From: Natrinema versiforme | GTDB taxonomy: Archaea > Halobacteriota > Halobacteria > Halobacteriales > Natrialbaceae | Length of the DNA stretch: 64,000 nt | Reading direction: 5' to 3' | Assembly (NCBI RefSeq): GCF_005576615.1 | Contig: NZ_CP040330.1 | Span: forward strand, 992,001-1,056,000 | Shown here: positions 1 to 8,993 of the stretch, one piece after another | Position numbering within the stretch: position 1 is the first letter of the stretch | Layout of the letters: each line of letters opens with the position of its first letter | The notes under the pieces: model-generated | What the model saw: the letters and a program-made list of their open reading frames with translations, nothing else | Databases searched by the model: none | What the model was told of the DNA's origin: nothing | Made by a program: the position numbers and the translations under genes

Positions 1-372
1 GAGGCCCTCGGACAGGACGTTGGCGGCCACTACTTCATCACCGACTGGCCCAGCGAGATCAAGCCGTTCTACATCAAGGACCACGACGACGACCCCGAAC
101 TCTCGACCGGCTTCGACCTGATGCACCCGCGCATGGAACTGGTTTCGGGCGGCCAGCGCGAGCACCGCCACGAGAAGCTCATCGAGGGCTTCGAACAGCA
201 GGGCCTCGATCCCGACCAGTTCGAGTACTACACCAAGATGTTCAAGTACGGCATGCCGCCCCACGCTGGCTTCGGCCTCGGCGGCGAGCGCCTGCTCATG
301 ACCATCCTCGGGCTGGACAACATCCGAGAAGCTGTACTGTTCCCGCGTGATCGTCAGCGTCTGTCGCCATAG
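1..372 (+). CDS. aspS: Aspartyl-tRNA synthetase, C-terminal part (5' end outside window)
   Basis: The last 123 residues of a class IIb aspartyl-tRNA synthetase, which charges tRNA-Asp in the cytosol. The reading frame is open from base 1, so the start lies off the left edge. Class II motif 3 is visible as GLGGERLLM, and the chain ends [14 protein letters not shown] as in archaeal AspRS. The segment before it ([15 protein letters not shown]) is the archaeal/eukaryotic active-site region. Haloarchaeal AspRS is often non-discriminating and also charges tRNA-Asn, but this fragment cannot show that. The TAG stop lies inside an 8-bp hairpin (361-379) that is repeated about 70 nt downstream. Confidence 0.95.
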   Translation, partial: EALGQDVGGHYFITDWPSEIKPFYIKDHDDDPELSTGFDLMHPRMELVSGGQREHRHEKLIEGFEQQGLDPDQFEYYTKMFKYGMPPHAGFGLGGERLLMTILGLDNIREAVLFPRDRQRLSP

Positions 373-450
373 GCGACAGACCTGAGAGCCGGCGAGACGA
401 CCGAAGGGAGTCTCGCGTGACCGGCAGCGCCTGTCGCCGTAAGGCGACGG
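344..450. repeat. Tandem near-copy of the aspS 3' end, each with a hairpin
   Basis: Bases 344-379 and 414-450 are near-identical 36-37 nt units offset by 70 nt. Each carries CTGTCGCC, a 3-4 nt loop, then GGCGACAG or GGCGACGG (8-bp stems; the second has one G-T pair). The first unit encodes the last residues and stop of aspS; the second lies past the stop. This could be a duplicated gene end or a repeat element at the terminus. The hairpins may aid 3'-end formation, but no T tract follows. Confidence 0.7.
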
Positions 451-681
451 CGCAACTGTCGAGCGGGGGCTCGTTGGACGAGCAGCGCGAGTCCAACGGT
501 GGACACGACACCGCCGCTATTTATCACCGCGTCCGGCTACAGACCCCGTAGTCGCGCGGCTATCGAATCGTACCCGAGCGAGCGGCCAGTCCGGACGGGA
601 ACGGCGGGACGCAGCGAAAAAACGACACGGGCACTCGAGATCGCAGTTCACGGCGGGCGCAGCGGGACGGGAGACTCACCC
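373..681. other. Intergenic region between aspS and the convergent esterase gene
   Basis: About 310 bases with no credible gene. It holds the second hairpin copy of the aspS end (414-450) and then GC-rich sequence without clear codon structure. Short ORFs here on either strand lack haloarchaeal codon pattern or family resemblance. Confidence 0.6.
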
Positions 682-1533
682 CTAGCCGCCGTTGCTACCG
701 TCACAGGAGCCACTGTTGATAGCGCCGGCGAGGTCGCTACCGACCATCGAGTCGCCCAGATACGCGAGGTGACTCCCGACGCTGGCGGTGACATCGACGT
801 CCGTGTAGTTCGGGGCGGGATCGCAGCCGGCGCCCTCCGTTCCGAGGGCCGTGTCACCGAAGCCGCCGTAGGCGCTGCCGACCGTCGAGTCGTTGTTCGA
901 GTGGTAGTTGCGGACCTCGCAGGCGTTGTCCAGACCGGCGTTCCACGGACTGCCACAGACTTCCGAGCCGTCGGCGGCCGCGCCCAGCGGGGCGACGGTC
1001 TCGATCTGGTAGCCGCTGCCGAGTTCGGTCGCGGCCCAGAGGACACAGCGACCGCCAAGCGAGTGGCCGACCAGTCGGACGTTACCGCCGCCGCTGTCGT
1101 AGAACTCCTCGATGAGGTCGGCCGTAACCCCGCCGACGTTCTCGGTGTCGGCTTCCGCGCCGATGAAGTTGAAGTTGGTCGCAGGCCACTCGATGGCGAC
1201 CGTCTCGGCCGGCGAATAGCCGCCCGACTCGAGGGAGTTCTCGACGTTCGAGGCCTGACTCGAGACGGTGGTGTCGCCGAACCAGCCGTGGACGAACACG
1301 AGCAGTTCGTCCGTGACCGGGAGGCTGCCGTCGGCGCTCCAGCCGAACAGGCCGTCGTCGATTTCGATGACATCGGGGCCGAGGACCTGTGCCGACGCCG
1401 AACCGGAGGCGGCCGCGAGTCCCGTCCCGGCGATGGCCGTCACGCCAGTCGCTTTGAGGATGGATCGTCTAGTCGATCCGGTCGATTCCTCGAAACGTCG
1501 CTGTGTACCGTTCTCGCTGTCGTTGTCTGCCAT
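682..1533 (-). CDS. Tat-exported alpha/beta-hydrolase (lipase/esterase-like)
   Basis: A 283-residue secreted hydrolase. Residues 22-48 form a twin-arginine signal (TRRSILKATG, then a weakly hydrophobic stretch ending ASGSASA), so the protein should leave folded through Tat. The nucleophile elbow GHSLGG places the catalytic Ser at about residue 158, and VHGW near residue 82 fits the oxyanion region. Five or six cysteines in the C-terminal half (EVCG, DNACEV, GAGCDP, GSCDG) suggest disulfides outside the cell. The chain ends in a Gly/Ser-rich tail without a membrane anchor. Substrate is unknown; an ester or lipid is likely from the fold. It converges on aspS. Confidence 0.85.
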   Translation of the reverse strand: MADNDSENGTQRRFEESTGSTRRSILKATGVTAIAGTGLAAASGSASAQVLGPDVIEIDDGLFGWSADGSLPVTDELLVFVHGWFGDTTVSSQASNVENSLESGGYSPAETVAIEWPATNFNFIGAEADTENVGGVTADLIEEFYDSGGGNVRLVGHSLGGRCVLWAATELGSGYQIETVAPLGAAADGSEVCGSPWNAGLDNACEVRNYHSNNDSTVGSAYGGFGDTALGTEGAGCDPAPNYTDVDVTASVGSHLAYLGDSMVGSDLAGAINSGSCDGSNGG

Positions 1534-1897
1534 GGTGCATCGAAATCATGATTGGTAATACGGTAATTCGTTCTTCTTCAGTTCTGAATACAGTTATGTC
1601 GGGGTCCGATTACATTTCGATAGTATAACTATCATGAGCAGTGTGGCGGTCGCGAGCATCCGCCGTAACTCGCGCGCACCGGGATCGGAAACACGCCTAC
1701 AAGCGGAGCAAACGACATTGGAATGGGACTCGCCACTGAAAATGATTGGGTGCGATTCCTGAGACCGATTCCACAAACCGTCCGTAGAGCGGTCGAAATC
1801 GGCTTTTGAGGTGCCTGTGTGAGGCGACTGCTCTAATCGACGACTCAAAACTGGTGGTTGCGGAACATTTTTATTGATAATTGTGTGAGTTATTACC
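1534..1897. other. Divergent promoter region, esterase and bat regulator
   Basis: About 360 bases without a gene, AT-rich at both ends. On the plus strand TTTTTATTGATAATT (about 1867-1881) lies roughly 20-30 nt before the ATG at 1898 and is a good TATA region for a leaderless transcript. On the minus strand several TTATTACC-like and TATACTATC-like stretches (1545-1635) could serve the esterase gene. The middle shows nothing recognisable. Confidence 0.6.
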
Positions 1898-2575
1898 ATG
1901 AAACGGGCGACCTACGTTGTCACTCCACACCGCGGGTACTTCGATCCAACCGAGCGGTGGTGTCGCGAGAACGACCTTCGATTCGAGGCGATCCACCAGA
2001 TCGGTCTCCTCGAGGACGGGACCGTCAAGGCCCTTCTCGAGGTGGCCGGAACGCCGCCACAGGTCCGGTCGAACGTTCCCGACGACCTCTCGCGACTCGT
2101 CGACCGCGAGCTCAGCGCCGACGACGGGCGGACGATGTTACAGCTTCGGTATGAGCCGACCGACCTCAATCGCCGGTTCATCGAGCCGTTCCATACGACC
2201 GGCGTGATCGTCCAGTACCCGATCGTGTACGTCGATCCGGACCGATCGTCGCTTCGAACGACCGTAACCGGGCCCGACGACGACGTCCAGCGGCTCATCG
2301 AGAGCTACCGGGAACTCGCAGACCTCACCGTCGAGGCCGTCTCGAACTCGTTGCCGTCGGTCGATCAGCGCTACGACGACCTCACCGAGCGCCAGCAGGA
2401 GGTACTGGAGATGGCCTACGAGCACGGCTACTACGACGATCCGCGCGGTGCCACCTACGAAGAGATCGCAGCCGAGTTGGACTGTTCGGCGAGTTCCGTC
2501 GGACAGATCCTCCGCCGGACCGAATCCACGCTCGTCTCGGCGACCGTCGCGAACCGATCGTACGATTCGTCGTAA
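1898..2575 (+). CDS. Bacterio-opsin activator (bat)-type HTH transcription regulator
   Basis: A 225-residue haloarchaeal regulator. The N-terminal roughly 155 residues form a bat-associated sensor-like domain. The C-terminal 55 residues are an HTH_10 domain: LTERQQEVLEMAYEHGYY, then an EIAAELDCSASSVGQILRR recognition unit, which is the hallmark of this family. Ligand and targets are unknown. The start is the ATG placed 20-30 nt after an AT-rich TATA region, so a leaderless message is likely. It stands alone between the esterase gene and pantoate kinase, and a second bat-type gene lies at 8994-9704. Family is confident; regulon cannot be told from sequence. Confidence 0.9.
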   Translation: MKRATYVVTPHRGYFDPTERWCRENDLRFEAIHQIGLLEDGTVKALLEVAGTPPQVRSNVPDDLSRLVDRELSADDGRTMLQLRYEPTDLNRRFIEPFHTTGVIVQYPIVYVDPDRSSLRTTVTGPDDDVQRLIESYRELADLTVEAVSNSLPSVDQRYDDLTERQQEVLEMAYEHGYYDDPRGATYEEIAAELDCSASSVGQILRRTESTLVSATVANRSYDSS

Positions 2576-2646
2576 CGTCGCCGAGCGCTGTCCTCCGGTT
2601 CTTGCCCGTCGCTCCGGCTCCCATCGCCGAGCAGGGAATCTACAAC

Positions 2647-2654
2647 GTTATATC
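2647..2654 (+). promoter_or_regulatory. TATA box of pantoate kinase gene
   Basis: GTTATATC centred about 27 nt before the ATG at 2678, the spacing expected for a leaderless haloarchaeal transcript. No Shine-Dalgarno sequence is visible before the start. Confidence 0.6.
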
Positions 2655-2677
2655 GTTCCGACCGATACGACGGGATA

Positions 2678-3505
2678 ATGCGCGAGGAGGCGACGGCGTT
2701 CGTCCCCGGACACGTCACGGGATTTTTCAGCGCTCACCCGGACGACGATCCGACGAAAGCCGGCTCACGAGGGGCGGGACTGACGCTCACAGACGGTGTC
2801 GAAGTAACGGTCGAACCGGCAGAGGAATCAGCGATCGTCCTCGACGGAACCGAACTCGAGGTCGATCCGGTGACGACCGTCCTCGAGACGCTCGACGCGA
2901 CCGCCCGCGTCGAAGCGAATTCCGAACTGCCGCTCGGAGCCGGGTTCGGCGTCTCGGGAGCGATGGCGCTCGGTACGGCGCTCGCGGCGAACCGCGTCTT
3001 CGAGCGCAAGCTCTCGGAGAACGAACTCGTGACGATCGCTCACGGTGCCGAGGTACAGGCCGGGACGGGACTCGGAGACGTGGTCGCGCAGGCCCACGGC
3101 GGCGTTCCGATCCGCCTCGAGCCGGGCGGGCCACAGGACAACAAGCTCGACGCGATTCCGGCGCGGGCGCGCGTCGAGTACGTTTCGTTCGGCGAACTCT
3201 CGACGGCCGACGTGCTCTCGGGCGACACCGAGCAGCTCACGACCGCCGGCAAGGAGGCGCTCTCCCGGGTCGTCGAGGAACCGACGCTACTCTCCTTGCT
3301 GTACGCCTCGAGGCTGTTCGCGCGCGACGCCGGCCTGCTCACGGAGCGAGTCGCTGAGGCGATCCGCGAGGTCTCGGCGGCCGACGGACAGGCGTCGATG
3401 GCCATGCTCGGCGAAACCGTCTTCGCGCTCGGGACGGGGCTCTCCGACGCCGGCTACGAGCCGTCGGTCTGTGCGACGCATCCGGCCGGCGCGGTGTTGC
3501 GGTAG
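2678..3505 (+). CDS. pok: Pantoate kinase (archaeal CoA biosynthesis)
   Basis: A 275-residue GHMP-superfamily kinase of the archaeal pantoate kinase family. It phosphorylates pantoate to 4-phosphopantoate, the first step of the archaeal route to CoA. The N-terminal AFVPGHVTGFF and the glycine/serine-rich phosphate loop ELPLGAGFGVSGAMALG (about residues 85-101) are family features, followed by HGAEVQAGTGLGDVVAQ. Length is typical. The next enzyme, phosphopantoate-beta-alanine ligase, lies at 6816-7595 on the same strand beyond the DUF1508 repeat gene, so the pathway is nearly clustered but not one operon. The start is supported by the TATA box 27 nt upstream. Confidence 0.93.
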   Translation: MREEATAFVPGHVTGFFSAHPDDDPTKAGSRGAGLTLTDGVEVTVEPAEESAIVLDGTELEVDPVTTVLETLDATARVEANSELPLGAGFGVSGAMALGTALAANRVFERKLSENELVTIAHGAEVQAGTGLGDVVAQAHGGVPIRLEPGGPQDNKLDAIPARARVEYVSFGELSTADVLSGDTEQLTTAGKEALSRVVEEPTLLSLLYASRLFARDAGLLTERVAEAIREVSAADGQASMAMLGETVFALGTGLSDAGYEPSVCATHPAGAVLR

Positions 3506-3831
3506 TTAAGTACCCCCGCTATCTATCAGCCGGTGTAGATATCTGCCGCCGAATCGCCGGACAGTCGGTGGTCGGACTTGATTCAGCGATCGTTTTCGCG
3601 GACGGAATCCGATTCGATTCGACGCCGACGCTCTACGTCGGTATCGGATCACTCGAAAATTGGCGATAGAGCGGATATAACTGCCTGTAAGGGCGCGTTT
3701 TTCGATTCTATCGGCGGACTGCGAGGACCGGATCACTGCCGGATAGATTATTCTGAACCTACATGACTGATTTCGTATGGCTAGCCAGAACTTTATTATG
3801 ATTCGTTCAAGTTATCCGGTCAAGTTTGGCA
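3506..3831. other. Intergenic region before the DUF1508-repeat gene
   Basis: About 325 bases with no convincing gene. AT content rises toward the right, and CTTTATTATG (3791-3800) sits about 35 nt before the ATG at 3832 as a probable TATA box. ORFs here are short and lack coding bias. Confidence 0.55.
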
Positions 3832-6753
3832 ATGGCATCACTGACTGACATTCACCAAAACCTGTTTCAACTGTATGAACACTACGTCGGCGAACCCGAC
3901 TCAAGCAAGGACGTCTACGGCTATTGGCTGTTTATCGTCGGCTACATCATCGGGGCCGCCGGCGTGGCGTCGTTCGTGATCGGCTACGCGGGCGAGGGGA
4001 ATTCCTACACGCTGATCAGGATTTCGGGGGTCACGGCCGCGACGGGGCTGGCCTTCTGTCTGTTCGGGATCGTCCTCATGTTGCCGGTGCGGACGAGGGG
4101 GATTCAGGCGAGCGTCGTCGGACTGCTCGTCGCGTTGGGGGGCGTCGGCTTTTTCGGGTGGGCGTATCCGTACAACTGGCGGAATCTCGGCGTCGACTAC
4201 AGCGTCGAGGTCATTTCGGTCTACACGTTCGGTATCGGGATCATCGCGGGCGTGACGGCCCTCGTTCCCGTGCTCACGGGACAGAAGGGGATGTTCGTCG
4301 AGGAGGAAGGAACGACGGACGATCCGCCGATTCTTACGGGCGACGCGATGGAAGGAGCCCAGTTCGCCGCCTTCCGCGACGACAACGGCGACTGGAAGTG
4401 GCACGTCCTCCACCTCGAGGCGCTGGCCCAGAGCACGGAGAGCGCCGTGACGCGGCCGGACGCGACGGAGGGCATCGAGCGCGTTCAGAACCAGATCAGC
4501 TCCGCGGGGCTGATGGAGCTGACGACCTCCGCGTTCCGGCTCTACGAGGACCGCGACGGGACGTGGCAGTGGACGCTCGCGCGCGACGACGGCAGCATCG
4601 TCGGCTCCTGTGCCGGCGAGTTCGACCGGCGTGACGGCGCCGAGGAGTCGGTGAGCTTCCTGAAAGACCGCGGCCCGGACGCCGACGTGATCGAAATCGA
4701 GGGGGCCGCGTTCACCTACGCCGAGAAGCGCGATCAGTGGCACTGGCAGCTCGTCGACGACGACCGAACGCCGCTCGCCTCGAGCGAGGACGGGCATTCG
4801 ACGCAGGAGCGAGCCGAGGAGGCCGCCCGCTCGTTCGCCGAGCGGTTCGACCGCGCGCGAGTGCTCGACGTCGAGCACATCGGCGTGGAACTCTGTGAAC
4901 GGGCCGACGGCTGGACGTGGCGGTTCGTCGACGCCGCCGACGAGGTCGTCGCGAGCAGCGCCGCCGAGTTCGACTCCCGGCGCGACGCCGAGAAGGCCGC
5001 CGAGGCGCTGCTGCCGGCGCTCGAGTCGGCGTCGGTCACTGTCTCCGGCGAGCCGACGTACGAACTCTACGAGTCCGGCGAGGAGTGGCGCTACCGGCTC
5101 GTCGACGCGAACGAACACGTCGTCGCGCGGGGTCCCGAGGGGACCGCCGAACGCGACGCGTCCGAGCGGTGGACCGACCAGTTCGGCGACCACGCGCTCG
5201 AGTCGGATGTCGTCGAGATCGAGGACGCGGAGTACGAGGTCTACCCCGCCGAGGCCGAGGCCGAGGCCGACGCGGCTCCCGACGACGCGCCGGGCGGCGA
5301 GGACGACGACCTTCCGACGCCGTTCGAGGAACCAGAACCGGCCGCCGACGGCGGAACGGTCGCGGACGACGCGCCGGCGGCGGACGACACCAGCCCGTGG
5401 CACTGGCGGCTCGTCACCGACGACCGCGAGGTCGTCGCCGCGAGCACCGAGCCACACGCCGACGCCGAAGCGGCGACGACGGCGATCGAACGCGTCCGCG
5501 AGCAGGCCAGCGAGGCCGAGCTCATCGAGTTCGAGAACGCCGCCTTCCAGGTCTACGAGGCCGACTCCGGCGAGTGGCGCTGGCGGCTCATCGACGAGGA
5601 CGGCAACGTGCTGGCCGACAGCGGCGAGGAACACACCTCCCGCGGCGAGGCCGCCGAAGCGATGATGACGCTCAAAGAGCAGGCCCCCGACGCCGAACTG
5701 CTCGAGATCGAGACTGCGGCGTTCGAACTGTTCGTCAACGAGGACGACGAGTGGGGCTGGCGGCTCATCGACGAGGCCGGCAAACTCGTCGCCGAGGACC
5801 CGGCGACTCACCCGACTCGCGGCGCCGCGCGACAGGCGATGAACCGCCTGCTCGAGTATCTCGACTCCGACGTCCGGACGATGGATCGGGCGGTCTTCCA
5901 GACGTACGCGACCGAGGACTGGCACTGGCGGTTCGTCATGCCGTCCGGCGAGACCGTCGCCGTCGACGGCGAGGCGTACCCGACCCGCGACGAACTGGTC
6001 GACAGCCTCGACGACATCCGCGACGCCGCCGCGTCGGCCGGTCGCTACACGATCGGTGACGTGTCGGTCCAGCTCTACGGTACCGACGAGTGGCGCTTCC
6101 GACTGCTCGACCGCGATCGCGAGGAGATCGCCGACTCGAGTATCTCCTACGCCGACCGCGAGGCCGCGATGGCCGGCGTTGACGAACTGCAGGCGAACGC
6201 GACCGACGCGCCGATCTTCGCGATCGACGACGCCGCGATCCGACTCGACGGTTCCGACGACTGGTCGTGGGAACTCGTCGACCGCGACCGCGAAGTGATC
6301 GCCAACGGGGTCGGCACCGCCGCGAGCAAGGCCGACCTGTTCGACGCGATCGAGGAGGTCCGCCAGCTCGCGCCGATGGCCGGCCGCGTCGACTTCGACG
6401 TCGCCTCCTTCGAACTCGTCGCCGACGAGGACGACCGCTGGCAGTGGCGGCTCATCGACGAGGACGGCCGGACCGTCGCGACCGGCTCCGAGACCCACGA
6501 GACGGCCGACGACGCGCGCGCGGCCCTCGAGGCCGTCCGCGAACTGATCGAGTCCGCGAGCATCCTCGAGATCGACAGCGTCTCGTTCGAACTCCACACC
6601 GCGGAGGACGGCTGGGTCTGGCAGCTGATCGACGAGTACGGGACGACGATGGCCGAAAGCACCCAGACCTACGAGAGCCGGACCGACGCCCGCGAGGCGA
6701 TGAACGACGTGAAGGCGCAGGCCCCCGAGGGCTGGATCACGTTCACGGAATAG
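3832..6753 (+). CDS. Membrane-anchored protein with 13 tandem DUF1508 (YegP/HVO_2922-like) repeats
   Basis: A 973-residue protein of unknown function. Residues about 25-155 hold four hydrophobic segments (for example FIVGYIIGAAGVASFVIGYA and FGIGIIAGVTALVPVL). From about residue 175 to the end there are 13 consecutive units of roughly 57-60 residues with the pattern E-x-A-x-F-x-V/L-Y, W-x-W-R-L-I/V-D-x-x-G/R, V-A-x-S, then a helix ending A-x-x-A-x-x-L/I. This matches DUF1508, which occurs as two units in E. coli YegP. Unit 6 carries an acidic, Pro/Ala-rich insert of about 40 residues. An upstream in-frame TTG (3826) exists, but ATG 3832 fits the TATA spacing better. The repeat fold is confident; the role is not known. 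Confidence 0.88.
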   Translation: MASLTDIHQNLFQLYEHYVGEPDSSKDVYGYWLFIVGYIIGAAGVASFVIGYAGEGNSYTLIRISGVTAATGLAFCLFGIVLMLPVRTRGIQASVVGLLVALGGVGFFGWAYPYNWRNLGVDYSVEVISVYTFGIGIIAGVTALVPVLTGQKGMFVEEEGTTDDPPILTGDAMEGAQFAAFRDDNGDWKWHVLHLEALAQSTESAVTRPDATEGIERVQNQISSAGLMELTTSAFRLYEDRDGTWQWTLARDDGSIVGSCAGEFDRRDGAEESVSFLKDRGPDADVIEIEGAAFTYAEKRDQWHWQLVDDDRTPLASSEDGHSTQERAEEAARSFAERFDRARVLDVEHIGVELCERADGWTWRFVDAADEVVASSAAEFDSRRDAEKAAEALLPALESASVTVSGEPTYELYESGEEWRYRLVDANEHVVARGPEGTAERDASERWTDQFGDHALESDVVEIEDAEYEVYPAEAEAEADAAPDDAPGGEDDDLPTPFEEPEPAADGGTVADDAPAADDTSPWHWRLVTDDREVVAASTEPHADAEAATTAIERVREQASEAELIEFENAAFQVYEADSGEWRWRLIDEDGNVLADSGEEHTSRGEAAEAMMTLKEQAPDAELLEIETAAFELFVNEDDEWGWRLIDEAGKLVAEDPATHPTRGAARQAMNRLLEYLDSDVRTMDRAVFQTYATEDWHWRFVMPSGETVAVDGEAYPTRDELVDSLDDIRDAAASAGRYTIGDVSVQLYGTDEWRFRLLDRDREEIADSSISYADREAAMAGVDELQANATDAPIFAIDDAAIRLDGSDDWSWELVDRDREVIANGVGTAASKADLFDAIEEVRQLAPMAGRVDFDVASFELVADEDDRWQWRLIDEDGRTVATGSETHETADDARAALEAVRELIESASILEIDSVSFELHTAEDGWVWQLIDEYGTTMAESTQTYESRTDAREAMNDVKAQAPEGWITFTE

Positions 6754-6815
6754 CGGTCTCCCCGGCTATCGACGGCTATCAATCGACTTTTTTACCGACC
6801 GACCCGAGTACGATC

Positions 6816-7595
6816 GTGAGCGATTACGACAGCGTCTCCGCCGACGTCGAGCACGAGGAGGAGATCCCGGAGGATCACCCCAGATATCAGGACCTGCTCA
6901 CCCGCCACCGGATCGAGGCGGGCATCGAGAAGGGGATCACGCATCTGCAGGGGATGCACGCCGAGGGTCGGGGCAGCGCCTTCGACTACCTGCTGGGCGA
7001 GGAGACGATTCTGAGCGCCGACGACGCCGAACGGGCCGCCGCGGCCCACCTCCTGCTCGCCGAGCGGCCGGTGCTCTCGATCAACGGCAACGTCGCGGCG
7101 CTGGTCCCCGGCGGGATGGCCGCCCTCGCCGACGCGACGGGTGCCGATCTCGAGGTCAACCTCTTCAATCGCACCCCAGAGCGGATCGAGGCCATCGCCG
7201 ATCACCTGCGCGAGCACGGCGCGGACGAGGTGAAGGGACTCGAGGCCGATGCGCGGATTCCGAACCTCGACCACAAGCGGGCGAAGGTCGACGCCGACGG
7301 CATCTACGCGGCCGACGTCGTGCTCGTACCGCTCGAGGACGGCGACCGCGCCGAGGCGCTAGACGAGATGGGCAAGACCGAGATCGTGATCGACCTCAAC
7401 CCGCTGTCGCGCTCGCCGCAGGTCGCCGACGTGCCGATCGTGGACAACATCATCCGCGCGGTGCCGAACATCACCGCGCACGCCCGCGAGTTGGCCGACG
7501 CCGACGAAGACGAACTTCGAGAGATCGTCGAGGCCTTCGACCGGGACCGAGCGCTCGAGGAGGCGGAGGAACGGATCCGGTCAGGCGACCTCTGA
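6816..7595 (+). CDS. 4-phosphopantoate--beta-alanine ligase (phosphopantothenate synthetase)
   Basis: A 259-residue archaeal phosphopantothenate synthetase, which joins 4-phosphopantoate and beta-alanine with ATP. It completes, with the pantoate kinase at 2.7 kb, the archaeal replacement for bacterial PanC/PanK. Family landmarks are HPRYQDLLTRHRIEAGIEKG, LIDLNP-type VIDLNPLSRSPQVADVPIVD and DNIIRAVPNI. The open frame extends far upstream inside the DUF1508 gene, but homologs begin near VSDYDSVSADVEHEEE, and a GTG at 6816 gives exactly that. A T-rich TATA-like stretch (CTTTTTTACC, about 6787-6796) lies 20-29 nt before it. Confidence 0.92.
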   Translation: MSDYDSVSADVEHEEEIPEDHPRYQDLLTRHRIEAGIEKGITHLQGMHAEGRGSAFDYLLGEETILSADDAERAAAAHLLLAERPVLSINGNVAALVPGGMAALADATGADLEVNLFNRTPERIEAIADHLREHGADEVKGLEADARIPNLDHKRAKVDADGIYAADVVLVPLEDGDRAEALDEMGKTEIVIDLNPLSRSPQVADVPIVDNIIRAVPNITAHARELADADEDELREIVEAFDRDRALEEAEERIRSGDL

Positions 7596-7654
7596 TCGGC
7601 CGCGGTCTCGCTCGAGACCAACTATTATCTGTCACCGCACCGAACGGTCGGGCG

Positions 7655-7849
7655 ATGCCATCGCTCGAGCCACCATGTCTGCGATCGGAACACGCCTCCC
7701 GCGGCGCGGCCGAGGGAGCGAAACTCGGCGGGAAGGTCGGCGGTCTCGCCGGACCGGCGGGCGGTGCGGTCGGGGCCGGCGTCGGCGCGGCGACCGGCTA
7801 CCTCGCGGGGACGGCCCGCGATCGGGTCGACTCACTGACACCGTTTTGA
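7655..7849 (+). CDS. Small glycine-zipper protein
   Basis: A 64-residue ORF whose second half is a run of Gly/Ala with G-x-x-x-G spacing (GAAEGAKLGGKVGG, then LAGPAGGAVGAGVGAATGYL), ending ARDRVDSLTPF. Such glycine-zipper segments pack in membranes or form amphipathic helices, as in many short haloarchaeal proteins. An AT-rich stretch (CTATTATCTG, 7622-7631) lies about 28 nt before the ATG. No function can be assigned. It sits between phosphopantothenate synthetase and tyrS, and the N-terminal dozen residues could be wrong if a later start is used. Confidence 0.55.
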   Translation: MPSLEPPCLRSEHASRGAAEGAKLGGKVGGLAGPAGGAVGAGVGAATGYLAGTARDRVDSLTPF

Positions 7850-7937
7850 ATTCATCGGGCGCGAGTGTGCGACCGTCCGGGACACTACCGTCGTTCAAGA
7901 AGGCATAAATCCGTCCGTTGATTCCACTCAGACAGCA

Positions 7938-8933
7938 ATGGATACCTACGACCTGATCACGCGAAACGCCGAGGAGGTCGTCACCGACGAGGAGGTCCGC
8001 GACCTCGCGGCGGATCCCGCGGGGAAACGCGCCTACGTCGGCTACGAGCCCTCCGGCGTGCTCCACCTCGGCCACCTGCTGACCGCGAACAAACTCATCG
8101 ATCTCCAGGAGGCGGGCATGGACGTCGTCATCCTGCTGGCGGATGTCCACGCCTACCTCAACGACAAGGGGACCTTCGACGAGATTCAGGAGACCGCCGA
8201 GCAGATGAAAGCCCAGTTCCTCGCCTACGGGCTCGACGAGGATCAAACCGAGTTCGTCTACGGCTCCGAGTTCCAACTCGACGAGGAGTACGTACTCGAC
8301 CTGCACACGCTCGAGGTCGACACGACGATGAACCGCGCCCAGCGCGCGATGGCCGAGCTACAGGGCGACGAGACGGCCAAGGTGAGCCACCTCGTCTACC
8401 CGCTGATGCAGACCTTGGACATCGAGTACCTCGACCTCGATCTGGCCGTCGGCGGCTTAGACCAGCGCAAGGTCCACATGCTCGCCCGCGAGAAACTGCC
8501 CGAAGTCGACTACGAGGTCCGGCCGGCCCTGCACACGCCCATCGTCGCCGACCTCACCAGCGGTAAGGGGAAGATGTCCTCGAGCGAGGGCGTCACCATC
8601 TCGATGGAGGACTCGACGGAGGACCTCGAGGAGAAGGTCAACTCGGCGTACTGCCCGCCGACCCGTGATCCGGAGCCGGACGACGACGGCAACGAGCGCG
8701 AGAACCCCGTCCTCGAACTGTTCGAGTATCACGTCTTCCCGCGGTTCGACGAAATCGTCGTCGAGCGCCCCGAGAAGTACGGCGGCGACCTGACTTACGA
8801 GGACTACGAGGCTCTCGCCGACGACCTCGAGTCGGGCGAACTCCACCCCGCCGACGCGAAGGGGACGCTCGCAACCTACCTCGACGAACTGATCGCGCCG
8901 GGCCGCGAGAAACTGCGCGAGATCCGCGGCTAG
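7938..8933 (+). CDS. tyrS: Tyrosyl-tRNA synthetase
   Basis: A 331-residue archaeal-type class I TyrRS that charges tRNA-Tyr. The HIGH signature appears as HLGH in YEPSGVLHLGHLLTANKL (about residues 37-54), and the KMSKS-type loop is KGKMSSSEG (about residue 212). The archaeal/eukaryotic form lacks the bacterial S4 tail, consistent with this length. GSEFQLDEEYV and YPLMQTLDIEYLDLDLAVGG are typical tyrosine- and tRNA-binding regions. CATAAAT (about 7905) lies about 30 nt before the ATG. It is monocistronic by spacing. Confidence 0.95.
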   Translation: MDTYDLITRNAEEVVTDEEVRDLAADPAGKRAYVGYEPSGVLHLGHLLTANKLIDLQEAGMDVVILLADVHAYLNDKGTFDEIQETAEQMKAQFLAYGLDEDQTEFVYGSEFQLDEEYVLDLHTLEVDTTMNRAQRAMAELQGDETAKVSHLVYPLMQTLDIEYLDLDLAVGGLDQRKVHMLAREKLPEVDYEVRPALHTPIVADLTSGKGKMSSSEGVTISMEDSTEDLEEKVNSAYCPPTRDPEPDDDGNERENPVLELFEYHVFPRFDEIVVERPEKYGGDLTYEDYEALADDLESGELHPADAKGTLATYLDELIAPGREKLREIRG

Positions 8934-8993
8934 TCGCCTTCCTCGAGAGTCGCGGCTAATCGACATCCCGCCTCGAGGGCTCGCGTGTCGGCC

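Noticed and set aside
3901-6597. Long antisense ORF of about 900 codons opposite the DUF1508 repeat gene
   Set aside because: It mirrors the repeat gene's codon periodicity on the other strand, a common effect in high-GC DNA; the sense strand has the family match.
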